Assembly: GCA_937889595.1 (NCBI GenBank)
Contig: CALAOR010000077.1
Location: forward strand, 149,882 to 213,881
Reading direction: 5' to 3'
From: an uncultured bacterium
GTDB lineage: Bacteria > Oederibacteriota > PGYV01 > Palsa-1178
DNA: 64,000 bases
Within the stretch, counting starts at the first letter, position 1. The number at the start of each line of letters is the position of its first letter. Shown here piece after piece: positions 32,129 to 40,938 of this stretch. A model generated the notes under the pieces. It ran no database searches, was not told the DNA's origin, and saw only the letters and a list, made by a program, of their open reading frames with translations. A program made the translations under genes and the position numbers.

Positions 32129-34924
32129 TTATTTGTCTTTTTCCGCTTTCTTCTTTCCTGTTTTCGCGTGTTTTACCTTTATTGCGGCGTGTGCTGCGGC
32201 CAATCTTGCGATTGGCACCCTGTACGGCGAGCATGAGACATAATCCAAGCCGGCTCCGTTAAAGAACTCAACCGACGCCGGATCCCCGCCGTGCTCCCCA
32301 CAGATACCGATTTTCAATTTTGCTTTTACCTTGCGCCCCTTTTCCACGGCCATCTTTACAAGCGCGCCTACGCCCACCTGGTCCATGGTCTGGAAAGGAT
32401 CCGATGTAAATATGTTCTTATCAATGTACGCTTTGGTGAACTTACCCGCGTCATCGCGCGAGAATCCGAGGGTTGTCTGAGTCAGGTCGTTTGTTCCGAA
32501 TGAGAAGAACTCGGCTTCAGCCGCGATCTCATCCGCGGTGACCGCAGCTCTCGGAACTTCAATCATGGTCCCCACGAGATACGGGATCTTCATGCCTTTT
32601 TCAGCCATGACTTTCTTTGCTGTCGCGTCGACAATATTTTTCTGGTCCTTTAATTCCTTTACGTTCCCGACAAGCGGTATCATGATCTCAGGAATGATCT
32701 TCTTGCCAGTCTTGTTAAGTTCGATTGCGGCTTCTATGACGGCGCGTGTCTGCATCTCGGAAATCTCCGGGTATGTGATGCCAAGACGGCAGCCACGGTG
32801 GCCCAGCATCGGGTTGAACTCATGGAGTTCTTCGACGCGGGCTAAAAGTATTTTCGCCTTTTCAAGGTCTGTGCCGCTGCCCTTGATGAGGTCAAGTGAT
32901 TTTTTCAGCATTTCGTTTGTCATGTTTGACTTGCCTGTTGCTTCCATCCTGGCCACTTCAACCATAAGTTCTTCTCTTTTCGGAAGGAACTCATGAAGCG
33001 GCGGGTCCAGGAACCTGATGGTGACCCCGTAGCCTTCCATGGTCTCAAAAAGTCCTGAAAAATCGCTTCTCTGCATGGGAAGTAGTTTATCCAGTGCGGT
33101 CCTTCTTCCGGCTTCGTCGGATGCCAGTATCATTTCCTGCATGAAAGGCAGCCTGTCTTCCGCAAAGAACATATGTTCCGTCCTGCAAAGCCCGATTCCC
33201 TCTGCGCCGTACTCCCTCGCAACCTTGGCGTCCCTGGGGATGTCCGCGTTTGCCCTTACTTTGATGGTCTTAAACTCGTCGACCCATTTCATGAACTCGC
33301 CGAATTCGCCTTCCATTTTTGGTTCTATTGTCGGGACTTTACCGGACATTACCTGGCCTGTTGTCCCGTCTATGGATATCCAGTCGCCTTCTTTAATGAC
33401 CAGGCCGCTTCCTTTTACCGTCATGGTCTTTGTGCGCTCGTCAACTTTTAAATCCTCACATCCTGCTACGCAAACTTTGCCCATCTGCCTTGCCACAACA
33501 GCAGCGTGTGATGTAGCCCCGCCGCGCGCCGTCAGGATGCCGACAGCCGAGTCCATACCGTGTATGTCATCAGGCGATGTTTCAAGCCTAACAAGGATGA
33601 CTTTTTCGCCCTTTTCAGTCCATTCCACGGCGTCATCAGCCGTAAATACTGCCTTACCCGTGGCCGCACCCGGTGAAGCGTTGATGCCTTTCGCTATCAC
33701 TTTCTTTTCAGCTTTCGGGTCAAATACAGGGTGTAACAACTGATCCAGCTGGACCGGCTCAACCCTTAATATTGCTTCTTCTTTTGTTATGAGTTTTTCT
33801 TTTGCCATTTCCACAGCCGCCCTTACAGCAGCCATGCCGGTCCTTTTTCCCGAACGTGTCTGGAGCATGTACAGCTTGCCTTTTTCAATAGTGAATTCAA
33901 AATCCTGCATGTCGCGGTAATGTTTTTCGAGCCGTGAAGTGATGTCGCGGAGCTGTGTGTAAACCGCAGGCATATCCTTGCCGAGGTTGGCGATCGGGTT
34001 CGGCGTCCTGACTCCGGCCACAACGTCCTCCCCCTGCGCATTTAAGAGGTACTCTCCGTAGAATACCCGTTCTCCCGTGGCCGGGTTTCTCGTGAATCCC
34101 ACGCCCGTGCCCGAGTCATTCCCCATGTTCCCGAATACCATTGCCTGAACAGAAACAGCGGTTCCGATTGACTCGGATATATTATTGGCTTTTCTGTAAA
34201 ATATCGCCCTGTCATTCATCCATGATTTAAACACAGCATCACGCGCGCCTTTGAGCTGTTCTATAGGGTCCTGCGGGAAATCTTTTCCGAGTTTCTTTTT
34301 TACAAATCCTTTGAACTCGGAAACCATGTCTTTCATGTCATCAGCCGTGAAATCCACGTCAACTTTAATTCCCTTTTTTTCTTTTCTTGCGTCGATCAAG
34401 TGCTCAAATTCCTTTTTTGAAAGTTCCATGACAACATCGGCATACATCTGTATGAACCTTCTGTATGAATCCCAGGCGAAACGGGCGTTGCCTGTCTTTT
34501 TGATTATAGCCTGTACTGTTACGTCATTAATTCCAAGGTTTAATATGGTATCCATCATTCCCGGCATGGAGAACTTGGCGCCTGAGCGCACTGAAACCAG
34601 GAGCGGGTTAACCGAATCACCGAACTTTTTGTTCTCGGCGTCTTCAAGCTTTTTAACATACTGCATCATCTGTTCGTCAAGCCCGGCAGGCACTTTCTTA
34701 CCGTTCTCGTAGAAACCCGTGCATACTTCAGTGGTGATCGTGAATCCGGGAGGAACCGGGATCCCCGCATTTGTCATTTCCGCCAAACCCGCGCCCTTAC
34801 CGCCTAAAAGTGCCTTCATTTCGCCGGTTCCGTCTGCTTTGCCTTTGCCAAAGAAATAAACGTATTTCTTTGCGGCTTTGCCTTTAGCTGCCGGCTTTTT
34901 TGCTTTTGCTGCTTTCTTAGCCAT
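32129..34924 (-). CDS. ppdK: pyruvate, phosphate dikinase
   Basis: 931 residues, slightly longer than usual. It interconverts pyruvate, ATP and Pi with PEP, AMP and PPi. The N-terminal ATP-grasp part (GGKGAGLAEMTNAGIPVPPGFT, SVRSGAKFSMPGMMDT), the swivelling domain with catalytic His473 (ARGGATSHAAVVARQMGKV) and the C-terminal PEP barrel with the active Cys region (GICGEHGGDPASVEFFNGAG) are complete. A Lys/Ala-rich extension of about 20 residues at the N-terminus and a Lys-rich tail (KTGKKKAEKDK) are extra. AAGGAGG precedes the ATG. Suggests PPi-linked glycolysis. Confidence 0.97.
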   Translation of the reverse strand: MAKKAAKAKKPAAKGKAAKKYVYFFGKGKADGTGEMKALLGGKGAGLAEMTNAGIPVPPGFTITTEVCTGFYENGKKVPAGLDEQMMQYVKKLEDAENKKFGDSVNPLLVSVRSGAKFSMPGMMDTILNLGINDVTVQAIIKKTGNARFAWDSYRRFIQMYADVVMELSKKEFEHLIDARKEKKGIKVDVDFTADDMKDMVSEFKGFVKKKLGKDFPQDPIEQLKGARDAVFKSWMNDRAIFYRKANNISESIGTAVSVQAMVFGNMGNDSGTGVGFTRNPATGERVFYGEYLLNAQGEDVVAGVRTPNPIANLGKDMPAVYTQLRDITSRLEKHYRDMQDFEFTIEKGKLYMLQTRSGKRTGMAAVRAAVEMAKEKLITKEEAILRVEPVQLDQLLHPVFDPKAEKKVIAKGINASPGAATGKAVFTADDAVEWTEKGEKVILVRLETSPDDIHGMDSAVGILTARGGATSHAAVVARQMGKVCVAGCEDLKVDERTKTMTVKGSGLVIKEGDWISIDGTTGQVMSGKVPTIEPKMEGEFGEFMKWVDEFKTIKVRANADIPRDAKVAREYGAEGIGLCRTEHMFFAEDRLPFMQEMILASDEAGRRTALDKLLPMQRSDFSGLFETMEGYGVTIRFLDPPLHEFLPKREELMVEVARMEATGKSNMTNEMLKKSLDLIKGSGTDLEKAKILLARVEELHEFNPMLGHRGCRLGITYPEISEMQTRAVIEAAIELNKTGKKIIPEIMIPLVGNVKELKDQKNIVDATAKKVMAEKGMKIPYLVGTMIEVPRAAVTADEIAAEAEFFSFGTNDLTQTTLGFSRDDAGKFTKAYIDKNIFTSDPFQTMDQVGVGALVKMAVEKGRKVKAKLKIGICGEHGGDPASVEFFNGAGLDYVSCSPYRVPIARLAAAHAAIKVKHAKTGKKKAEKDK

Positions 34925-35031
34925 TTCTGTTCCTCCTTGTATAATATAATAAAATTATGTTAAAAAAAACAACGAGATAATATTATCACAGCGGTAAATG
35001 AAATTCAAGACTGAATTTGGTAAAAAAAAAC

Positions 35032-35553
35032 TCAATTTGTGCGCCCTTCATTCCCGGTTTTTCCGGTAAAAATATCAGCGATATGCCCGGCAATATTGCC
35101 AAGCCCCGCGCCGCATGGCAGTGCCAGCCCCGCGATGATACAGCCAAGGAAAAACCCAATAATTGGACCCATGGGGCCTAATTTCGAGATTTGAATTCCT
35201 TCATAAATTCCAAATACCCCACCAAGCACAAAACCCGATGCAATTCCGCAGATTATAAAGTTCTTTCTGTAATCAGTCTTATATGAATCCGCCAAAATTA
35301 TGCTTCCGAAACCATAAAAATACAAACCAGACCCCAAAGCAACCAAAGCCTTATTCCCAAAATCGCGGTTATTGTATGTACCAACAAATCCAACCGCCAA
35401 ACCCGCCAAAGCAGAAGTAATCTCCACCGGCGTAATAGCATCACTCTTTACAACAACATCAATTTCGCCAGTATTAATATTTTTCACAGTAGCGCAACCA
35501 GATGAAATAAAAAAAAGTAAAGCGGCAAGCAATAACGCGGTTATTTTTTTCAT
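35032..35553 (-). CDS. lipoprotein with Gly-rich hydrophobic segments, function unknown
   Basis: 173 residues. The lipoprotein signal has lipobox ISSGC (Cys19). The mature part has about four hydrophobic Gly-rich segments (for example ALAGLAVGFVGTY, GIASGFVLGGVFGIY, IIGFFLGCIIAGLALPCGAGLG), unusual for a lipoprotein and suggesting membrane insertion by glycine-zipper helices. Its ATG overlaps the preceding gene stop (ATGA). I recognise no family. Confidence 0.65.
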   Translation of the reverse strand: MKKITALLLAALLFFISSGCATVKNINTGEIDVVVKSDAITPVEITSALAGLAVGFVGTYNNRDFGNKALVALGSGLYFYGFGSIILADSYKTDYRKNFIICGIASGFVLGGVFGIYEGIQISKLGPMGPIIGFFLGCIIAGLALPCGAGLGNIAGHIADIFTGKTGNEGRTN

Positions 35554-36095
35554 ATTCCGCCTGATGATTCATGGATATTCAGATTATCAATCCAAAGTTC
35601 AACATTTTTAAGCGGCTGTCCAAGCGTCATGAACTGTATTTCTTTAACGGCAGAAACAGCTTCACTTAATTTGACTTTTGCACCCCACCCGGGCTGCTGT
35701 GCGAGTTTCAAAAATGGAATGTCTATTTTTTGCCAATCCGGGGTTGTTTTAAAGTCAAAACCAAACTGATTATCCGAATCCCCGCTTACAAATTCAGAAT
35801 GCGTAGAAACCAGTTTTACCCTATAGGATTTGCCGTCGCCCTTTTGCCAGAAGCTTATGCTTTTAGAAGCAGTTAGATCAAAAGACTTTCTTATATGTGC
35901 AGGGCTGAGGTAGTAACCCATACCGATAAAACCAAATTCAAAATCTTTAGTTACTAAACCTTTCATGCAAGCCGCATCGCCCTTGCCTGTAAAGCCGGAC
36001 TTGCTCATTATAAAAGTCTTATCCGTTGGCGGCCAAACCTTTGAAGTGCCGCCTGCAGGGATGTCATCGTAGGAGTACCAGAAACCGTCGTACAT
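35550..36095 (-). CDS. CIA30/CBM-like beta-sandwich protein, apparently lacking its N-terminus
   Basis: 181 residues from the ATG at 36095, with GGAGG seven bases upstream. The fold pattern (YDGFWYSYDDIPAGGTSKVWPP at the start, later SFDLTASKSISFWQKGDGKSYRVKL and LWIDNLNI at the end) is that of the CIA30/CBM11-like galactose-binding sandwich. Relatives begin with a signal peptide and a D-D-F-E-D segment before the WYxYDD motif; both are missing here. The gene begins just after a palindromic repeat (36115-36189), so the repeat may have replaced the true 5-prime end. It is coupled to the lipoprotein gene by ATGA. Confidence 0.6.
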   Translation of the reverse strand: MYDGFWYSYDDIPAGGTSKVWPPTDKTFIMSKSGFTGKGDAACMKGLVTKDFEFGFIGMGYYLSPAHIRKSFDLTASKSISFWQKGDGKSYRVKLVSTHSEFVSGDSDNQFGFDFKTTPDWQKIDIPFLKLAQQPGWGAKVKLSEAVSAVKEIQFMTLGQPLKNVELWIDNLNIHESSGGI

Positions 36096-36114
36096 AGTAA
36101 ATCCTCCAGTTTTC

Positions 36115-36190
36115 GTAGGAGCGGGACTTGGCGCGCCCGTTTTATTTTGTTTTAGCCTCATCGTTGGGCGGGCCAAGTCCCGCCCCTACA
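36115..36190. repeat. palindromic repeat pair, copy at the rmuC end
   Basis: Inverted 24-bp arms 36115-36138 and 36166-36189 match at 22 of 24 positions (unit begins TGTAGGGGCGGGACTTG on the minus strand) with a 27-base loop. It belongs with the units at 37396-37494 and 53811-53884. The loop holds CTCATCGTTGG, which also occurs, inverted, in the loop of the 37396-37494 element. Confidence 0.8.
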
Positions 36191-37269
36191 TTTTGTTCTT
36201 CCCTTAATCTTTCCACTGCTTTCAGCGGGACTTCCAGCATTCTTGTGCGGGTGGTTATCAGGGTGTCATACGCGGTTTTAACTTTGTCTATGGCTTCGCC
36301 CATTTCCGTGAACTGGGTTTTATATTCTTCCCACTGCTTAGAAAACTTCCCAAGCTGTACCAGTATTTCGCGCGCGGATTTTTCCATTTTGAAATTTTCC
36401 GCGGCCTGCCTTATCACGGAGATAAAGGCATACAGCGAGAACGGCGAACATACTATGACCTTGATTTTCATGGCGTCATCTATAAAGGCTGGGTCGTTTT
36501 CGTTTATGAAGTTGAAAACCTGTTCGTTTGATATGAACATGATGGCATAATCCAGTGTTCCTGCTTCGGGGTTTATGTAATCTCTTTTGCCCGTTTCCTT
36601 AAGACGGCCCCTGGCGTCTGACAGGAACTTCTTTAAGGCAGAATCCTTTTCCGCAGGCGACGCTGCCTGGACATAAACCATATAATTACTCAGCGGGAAT
36701 TTGCAGTCCATATTTACTTTCAGGCCTTCAGGCAGCAGGAATGTAAAGTCGGGCCTTCCCGCCTCGGTGCTTTCCTGCTCGGTATAGTTCAGGCCTTCCT
36801 TAAGTCCGGCCAGATTCAGGATGTCTTTAGCCATCCTCTGCCCCCACTCCCCGCGCTTCTGGGAACTTCCGAGGATCTCGTTTAAACGCCCGGTAGTATT
36901 CCTTAGATCAATGATAACCTGGGCCGCATGCTCCAGCCTTCCGGTCACGCCTTCCATCTTTTCGCCGCTGGCGCTGGAAAACTTCTGAACAGCATCCCGG
37001 ACTTTGGCAAGTTCGATGTTTACCATATCAAGACGCTGGTCTATAAGCTGCTTTTTACCGGTAAGTTCCTGTTCTATAAGTTCTTTCTTTTTATCAAGTT
37101 CCTGGGAACCTAAGTCCCGCTGTTTGGACAGCACGTCCATGGCAACGGAATTAAAACCTTCCTTTATACGGTCGTGGTCGAGTGTGTCGGTCTTTTTGGA
37201 TATGATGATGAACTGCATGGCGATTACCACAGCGAGCAATATTATGATGACGATTGATAAATAGATCAT
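36142..37269 (-). CDS. rmuC: RmuC-family DNA recombination protein
   Basis: 375 residues. N-terminal membrane anchor (about 3-23), long coiled coil (about 30-130), then the RmuC nuclease-like domain: KRGEWGQRMAKDILNLAGLKEGLNY, RPDFTFLLPEGLKVNMDCKFPLSNY and AIMFISNEQVFNFI. It limits recombination between repeats in E. coli; the molecular reaction is unproven. GGAGG precedes the ATG. The last 15 codons (VGAGLGPPNDEAKTK) and the stop lie inside a palindromic repeat, so the original C-terminus has been replaced. Confidence 0.92.
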   Translation of the reverse strand: MIYLSIVIIILLAVVIAMQFIIISKKTDTLDHDRIKEGFNSVAMDVLSKQRDLGSQELDKKKELIEQELTGKKQLIDQRLDMVNIELAKVRDAVQKFSSASGEKMEGVTGRLEHAAQVIIDLRNTTGRLNEILGSSQKRGEWGQRMAKDILNLAGLKEGLNYTEQESTEAGRPDFTFLLPEGLKVNMDCKFPLSNYMVYVQAASPAEKDSALKKFLSDARGRLKETGKRDYINPEAGTLDYAIMFISNEQVFNFINENDPAFIDDAMKIKVIVCSPFSLYAFISVIRQAAENFKMEKSAREILVQLGKFSKQWEEYKTQFTEMGEAIDKVKTAYDTLITTRTRMLEVPLKAVERLREEQNVGAGLGPPNDEAKTK

Positions 37270-37395
37270 ATGTAAATCCTCCGGTTCTGGAATTTAAATA
37301 AAAATATAATAACACATTTTGACCTGTAATGGCCGAATATTATTCGGTCATAGGCGGCGTACGAAATATCTGGAACACACCCCCACGACAGAAAC

Positions 37396-37494
37396 TGTAG
37401 AGCGGCTGCTTGCTGCCGCTAAGCCGCAGGGTTTAAAACCGCAGGAACCGTTTCATAAGGCCAACGATGAGCGGCAGCAAGCAGCCGCTCTACA
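37396..37494. repeat. palindromic repeat pair, perfect 25-bp arms
   Basis: Arms 37396-37420 and 37470-37494 are perfect inverted copies of a unit starting TGTAGAGCGGCTGCTTG, with a 49-base loop. The outer TGTAG on the right side gives the TAG stop of the adjacent membrane-protein gene. The 37270-37395 stretch before it contains a small ATGGCCGAATA/TATTCGGTCAT-type palindrome and no gene. Confidence 0.88.
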
Positions 37495-38044
37495 AAACCA
37501 ATTTAAACACCTTATCCAGCGCGTCGCTGTCATCCATGCTTATATATATACCGAACTTTAGGGCCCTTTTGGCGGTCTTTAATTCAAAAGACCTTCCCCG
37601 CATCCTGATTTCCGACTCTATCATGTGTATAACGTCTTTTTCCCTTATATAATCTATCACTGTTATACTTTGCACTTCGTTTCTTTGTATTGTAACGCGA
37701 GTGCCCATGCCTGCCGTCTTTTTTGAATAAATAAATTCTTTATCATTTATTACGATGGTTTCACCGCCTGCCAGGGTCCACAACAAAGAGCGCAGCGAAA
37801 TAATGGCCGCCACAATTTTGTATATTAAGGATACGGCTGCAAGGGCAAAAGACAGGAACGTAATAATAACACTCATTTTAAAAGCAACAGCAAGCATTGC
37901 GAATATAAAGACCATGGCCATAAAAACAGATGTTATGATAAGCAGTACGATAAAAGCATGAAATAACGAATTGTGCGGTTTTATAAAAATTATTGTTTTG
38001 CCCTTATCTTCAGTAATTATAATCCTTGACCGGGTTTCTTCCAT
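37490..38044 (-). CDS. membrane protein with PH-like domain, function unknown
   Basis: 184 residues with two or three membrane helices in the first half (about 28-52 and 58-85), then a soluble part with GGETIVINDKEFIYSKK and VTIQRNEVQSITVIDY. This pattern, a membrane hairpin plus a strand-rich domain starting GGETIVI.D, is common in the bPH/DUF304-like group. Its stop codon TAG comes from a palindromic repeat. It begins six bases after the stop of the exported protein gene upstream, so the two are co-translated. Confidence 0.6.
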   Translation of the reverse strand: MEETRSRIIITEDKGKTIIFIKPHNSLFHAFIVLLIITSVFMAMVFIFAMLAVAFKMSVIITFLSFALAAVSLIYKIVAAIISLRSLLWTLAGGETIVINDKEFIYSKKTAGMGTRVTIQRNEVQSITVIDYIREKDVIHMIESEIRMRGRSFELKTAKRALKFGIYISMDDSDALDKVFKLVL

Positions 38045-38049
38045 ATTGC

Positions 38050-38901
38050 CTACAGTTTTGCCGGCGGTGTTACCATCTCCGGCGCGGTTGCAGCCTCAAT
38101 TGTTTTGTCAGTGCCGTTTCCGGGCACGTATTTTACCAATTCAAGGGTGTACGCGTCCGTGGTTTGATAGATCAGCCCTATATTAACGGCATACCACTCT
38201 TCTTCGTGGTCAAGCTTGCCTTCGCCTTTGTCAATCTCGCTGCCTATCCTGAAAGCGTGTTCGATCTTGCCGTCAATCGTGACGTCAATCTCGCCTAACA
38301 CGGTGAATTTTGTGCTTGTCTGCCTGGTTATCTTAAAAAACTTCATTAACTCAACTGTTCCTGTTGATTTGGATACCCATTGGTCGCCTGTCACTATGGG
38401 GAAACGCATGTACTGGATCTCGGGATCAAGCGCGACATCAAGAAAAACAAATCCGAAAACCGGGAACTTTAAGTTGCTTATGAAAGCGCCGTCCTTTGTA
38501 TAACGCACCACATTGCCTTTGTTCTCAAGCGGTACAAAACAATTATAATAATCAAATCCGTTCACCTGGGTTTTTGATTGTATTATTCCTACCACATCCA
38601 GCACTTCTTCGGGCTTTTCATAATGCCTTATCCTGTAATACCATTTGTCTTTCATGCCATGCGGCGACACGCTTTGCCAGTCCGTGATTGTTGCGCGCGC
38701 GCAGATCGTGGTCGCGGATTGTGCCATGAAGCCAAAAGGCACGACCTTCCCGGCTTTTGCGGTAATTGAACCCCCCTGTGCGGAAGTGCCTGATATTATT
38801 GCGGTATTAGTGATCTGCGCCGCCGAATCCACGGGCATACCTGCGGCAGATAGATGACACGCTGCCATTAATGCCGCAACTACCAAAACTGCCTGTTTCA
38901 T
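38050..38901 (-). CDS. exported protein, function unknown
   Basis: 283 residues from the ATG at 38901 (GGAG upstream; a TTG at 38907 is possible). Signal peptide about 1-22. The mature part is strand-rich with few cysteines: ATITDWQSVSPHGMKDKWYYRI, then YMRFPIVTGDQWVSKSTGTVEL and ALRIGSEIDKG-like segments. The layout recalls DUF3108-type periplasmic proteins (a baseline state, a conversion factor and a closing sandwich), but I cannot confirm the family. Followed within six bases by the membrane-protein gene. Confidence 0.6.
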   Translation of the reverse strand: MKQAVLVVAALMAACHLSAAGMPVDSAAQITNTAIISGTSAQGGSITAKAGKVVPFGFMAQSATTICARATITDWQSVSPHGMKDKWYYRIRHYEKPEEVLDVVGIIQSKTQVNGFDYYNCFVPLENKGNVVRYTKDGAFISNLKFPVFGFVFLDVALDPEIQYMRFPIVTGDQWVSKSTGTVELMKFFKITRQTSTKFTVLGEIDVTIDGKIEHAFRIGSEIDKGEGKLDHEEEWYAVNIGLIYQTTDAYTLELVKYVPGNGTDKTIEAATAPEMVTPPAKL

Positions 38902-39051
38902 TTCCAATCATCTCCACATAGTATATATTAGATCAATCATAACAGGATACAGACAAATACACATTAAATCAAGTTCTGTTTTGAAAATTATCGACTTGGG
39001 GCTGGCGGCATATATGCGCTCCTATAACAAATACCATTAATCGCGCCTAAT

Positions 39052-39080
39052 AAAAAAAAGGCCGCCTTTTCAGGCGGCCC
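39052..39080 (-). terminator. Rho-independent terminator of the fab-etf operon
   Basis: GGCCGCC / GGCGGCC stem (39060-39066 with 39073-39079) followed by eight T residues on the minus strand, 19 bases past the etfA stop. It marks the end of the operon that begins at 49026. Confidence 0.9.
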
Positions 39081-39098
39081 TTGATATCGCAGAAAAAC

Positions 39099-40106
39099 TT
39101 ATCCTTTTTTCAGCCTTGCCGTTAACGCCGGCACTATCTCAAACAAATCCCCTACCAGCCCGAATTTTGCCACACCGAATATCGGCGCTTCAGGGTCCTT
39201 GTTTATAGCCACTATTATATCCGACGACTGCATGCCTGCCAGGTGCTGGACTGAACCTGAAATACCGCATGCCACGTACAGTTTCGGCGATACGGTCTTT
39301 CCTGTCTGCCCTACCTGGTGCGAGTACGGGATCCAGCCCGAATCAACCGCCGCGCGGGACGCTCCTACCGCGCCGTTTAAGGCCTTCGCGAGTTCCCTTA
39401 CCAGCTTGAAGTTATCACCACTTCCTATCCCTCTTCCTCCCGACACTATTATATCAGCTTCAGATATGTTAATAGTGGTTTCAACTTCTTCGATGAACTC
39501 AATAAATGACGAACGGGCCGCAAATGAATCTTCCTTGATTTTCGGCTCTATTACCTGCCCTTTTCTTGCCGGATCAGTCGCCAGCCTTTTAAATACTTTA
39601 TACCTGGCAGTTGACATCTGTGGGCGTCTTTCCGGGGTCATAATCTTTGCCATCAAAGAACCGCCGAAAGCCGGCCTTATCTGGTAAAGGTTCCTTGTGG
39701 TCATATCAAGCTCAAATGCCGTGCAGTCCGCAGTCAAACCCGCGTTTAACTTTATGGATACCCTAGGGAAAAAAGCACGGCCTACTGCCGTGGCCCCCGT
39801 AAGTATTATCTCGGGCTTGAACTGTTCTGCTATGTCGGACAATACATTCGCATACAGCTCATCGTTGAAGTGTTCCAATTTCGGGGAATCCACCACATAA
39901 ACCTTATCCGCGCCCGCAGCTATCAAATCAGCCGCTTTTGCCTTAATGCCGTTCCCTATCAGGACAGCGGCAAGTTCGCAGCCTAACTGGTCGGCGAGCT
40001 CCCTGCCTCTTCCCAATAATTCAAATCCAACTTTGTGAAGCGTACCGCGCCTCTGCTCGGCAAATACCCATACGCCTTTAAAATCTTCTTTTCTAAATTC
40101 GCCCAT
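39099..40106 (-). CDS. etfA: electron transfer flavoprotein alpha subunit
   Basis: 335 residues. The C-terminal FAD-binding domain is complete: VGASRAAVDSGWIPYSHQVG, TVSPKLYVACGISGSVQHLAG and IVAINKDPEAPIF. With EtfB it carries electrons to or from the acyl-CoA dehydrogenase encoded next to it. It starts 14 bases after the etfB stop. Last gene of the operon before the terminator. Confidence 0.96.
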   Translation of the reverse strand: MGEFRKEDFKGVWVFAEQRRGTLHKVGFELLGRGRELADQLGCELAAVLIGNGIKAKAADLIAAGADKVYVVDSPKLEHFNDELYANVLSDIAEQFKPEIILTGATAVGRAFFPRVSIKLNAGLTADCTAFELDMTTRNLYQIRPAFGGSLMAKIMTPERRPQMSTARYKVFKRLATDPARKGQVIEPKIKEDSFAARSSFIEFIEEVETTINISEADIIVSGGRGIGSGDNFKLVRELAKALNGAVGASRAAVDSGWIPYSHQVGQTGKTVSPKLYVACGISGSVQHLAGMQSSDIIVAINKDPEAPIFGVAKFGLVGDLFEIVPALTARLKKG

Positions 40107-40120
40107 GTTTGTGCGCCCCC

Positions 40121-40909
40121 TTACTTTGCAAACCCAAGCTCTTTGAGCCTGGAGAATAATTTTTCGGCTTTAGCCGCCGCGTCGCCGTCTATCATCTCGG
40201 CCTTGCCCGCTTCCCTCTGCGCCGACCAGCTTTTGGCAACTCTTGTAGGGGAATTTTTTACTCCGACCATCTTTTCATCGCCGTTGATATCTGCCAGCGA
40301 CCAGACTGCCGGTTCATATTTTTTAGCCCTCATCTTGCCCTTTAAGGACTCAAGCCTCGGTTCATTTATTTCTTTTACCACGGTTAAAGCAACCGGCAAC
40401 GACGACTTTACCACGTCCACGCCGTCATCCATCATGCGCTCAACAGTTATCTCCTTATCGGAAACTTCCCTTATCTTTTTCACCCATGTCAGGGAAGGAA
40501 TGTTCAGATACTGTGCCGCTGAAGGCCCTACCTGCGCTGTGTCCCCGTCTATAGCCTGCTTACCGAACAGCAGCAAGTCATAACCCAATTTCTGGGCGGC
40601 TTTTGCAAGAGCGTAAGAAGTGGCCCATGTGTCGGATCCCGCGAGAAGCCTGTCGCTTAACAGTATTGCTTCATCCGCTCCCATGCCGATCCCTATCCTG
40701 AGCATGTCTTTTGCCATCGGAGGCCCCATGGTAACCACGGTAACTGTTCCGCCGAGTTTTTCTTTGAGCCTTAAACCCTCTTCTATGGCGTACATATCAA
40801 AAGGATTCATTACTGTCCCGGCTGTTTCCCTTTTGAGCGTCCCTGTTTCCGGGTCTACTTTGATGTTCGTTGTGTCCGGTACCTGCTTGATAAAAACCAC
40901 GATTTTCAT
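40121..40909 (-). CDS. etfB: electron transfer flavoprotein beta subunit, bifurcating-type motifs
   Basis: 262 residues. Two segments, SDRLLAGSDTWATS (85-98) and GKQAIDGDTAQVGP (116-129), follow the pattern I know from NADH-dependent bifurcating Etfs, in which a second FAD replaces AMP; simple mitochondrial-type EtfB reads QAIDDDCNQTGQ there. So the pair may oxidise NADH and split electrons between a dehydrogenase and ferredoxin. This is inference from memory of the family. The gene follows the acyl-CoA dehydrogenase gene by 29 bases. Confidence 0.93.
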   Translation of the reverse strand: MKIVVFIKQVPDTTNIKVDPETGTLKRETAGTVMNPFDMYAIEEGLRLKEKLGGTVTVVTMGPPMAKDMLRIGIGMGADEAILLSDRLLAGSDTWATSYALAKAAQKLGYDLLLFGKQAIDGDTAQVGPSAAQYLNIPSLTWVKKIREVSDKEITVERMMDDGVDVVKSSLPVALTVVKEINEPRLESLKGKMRAKKYEPAVWSLADINGDEKMVGVKNSPTRVAKSWSAQREAGKAEMIDGDAAAKAEKLFSRLKELGFAK

Positions 40910-40938
40910 GCATGCCTCCTAATTAATCAAGATAACTG

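Noticed and set aside
33039..33743. 234-codon plus-strand frame
   Set aside because: Shadow of ppdK.
36115..36190. Integron attC site
   Set aside because: No core RYYYAAC/GTTRRRY boxes and no integrase; it matches the other TGTAG palindromes instead.
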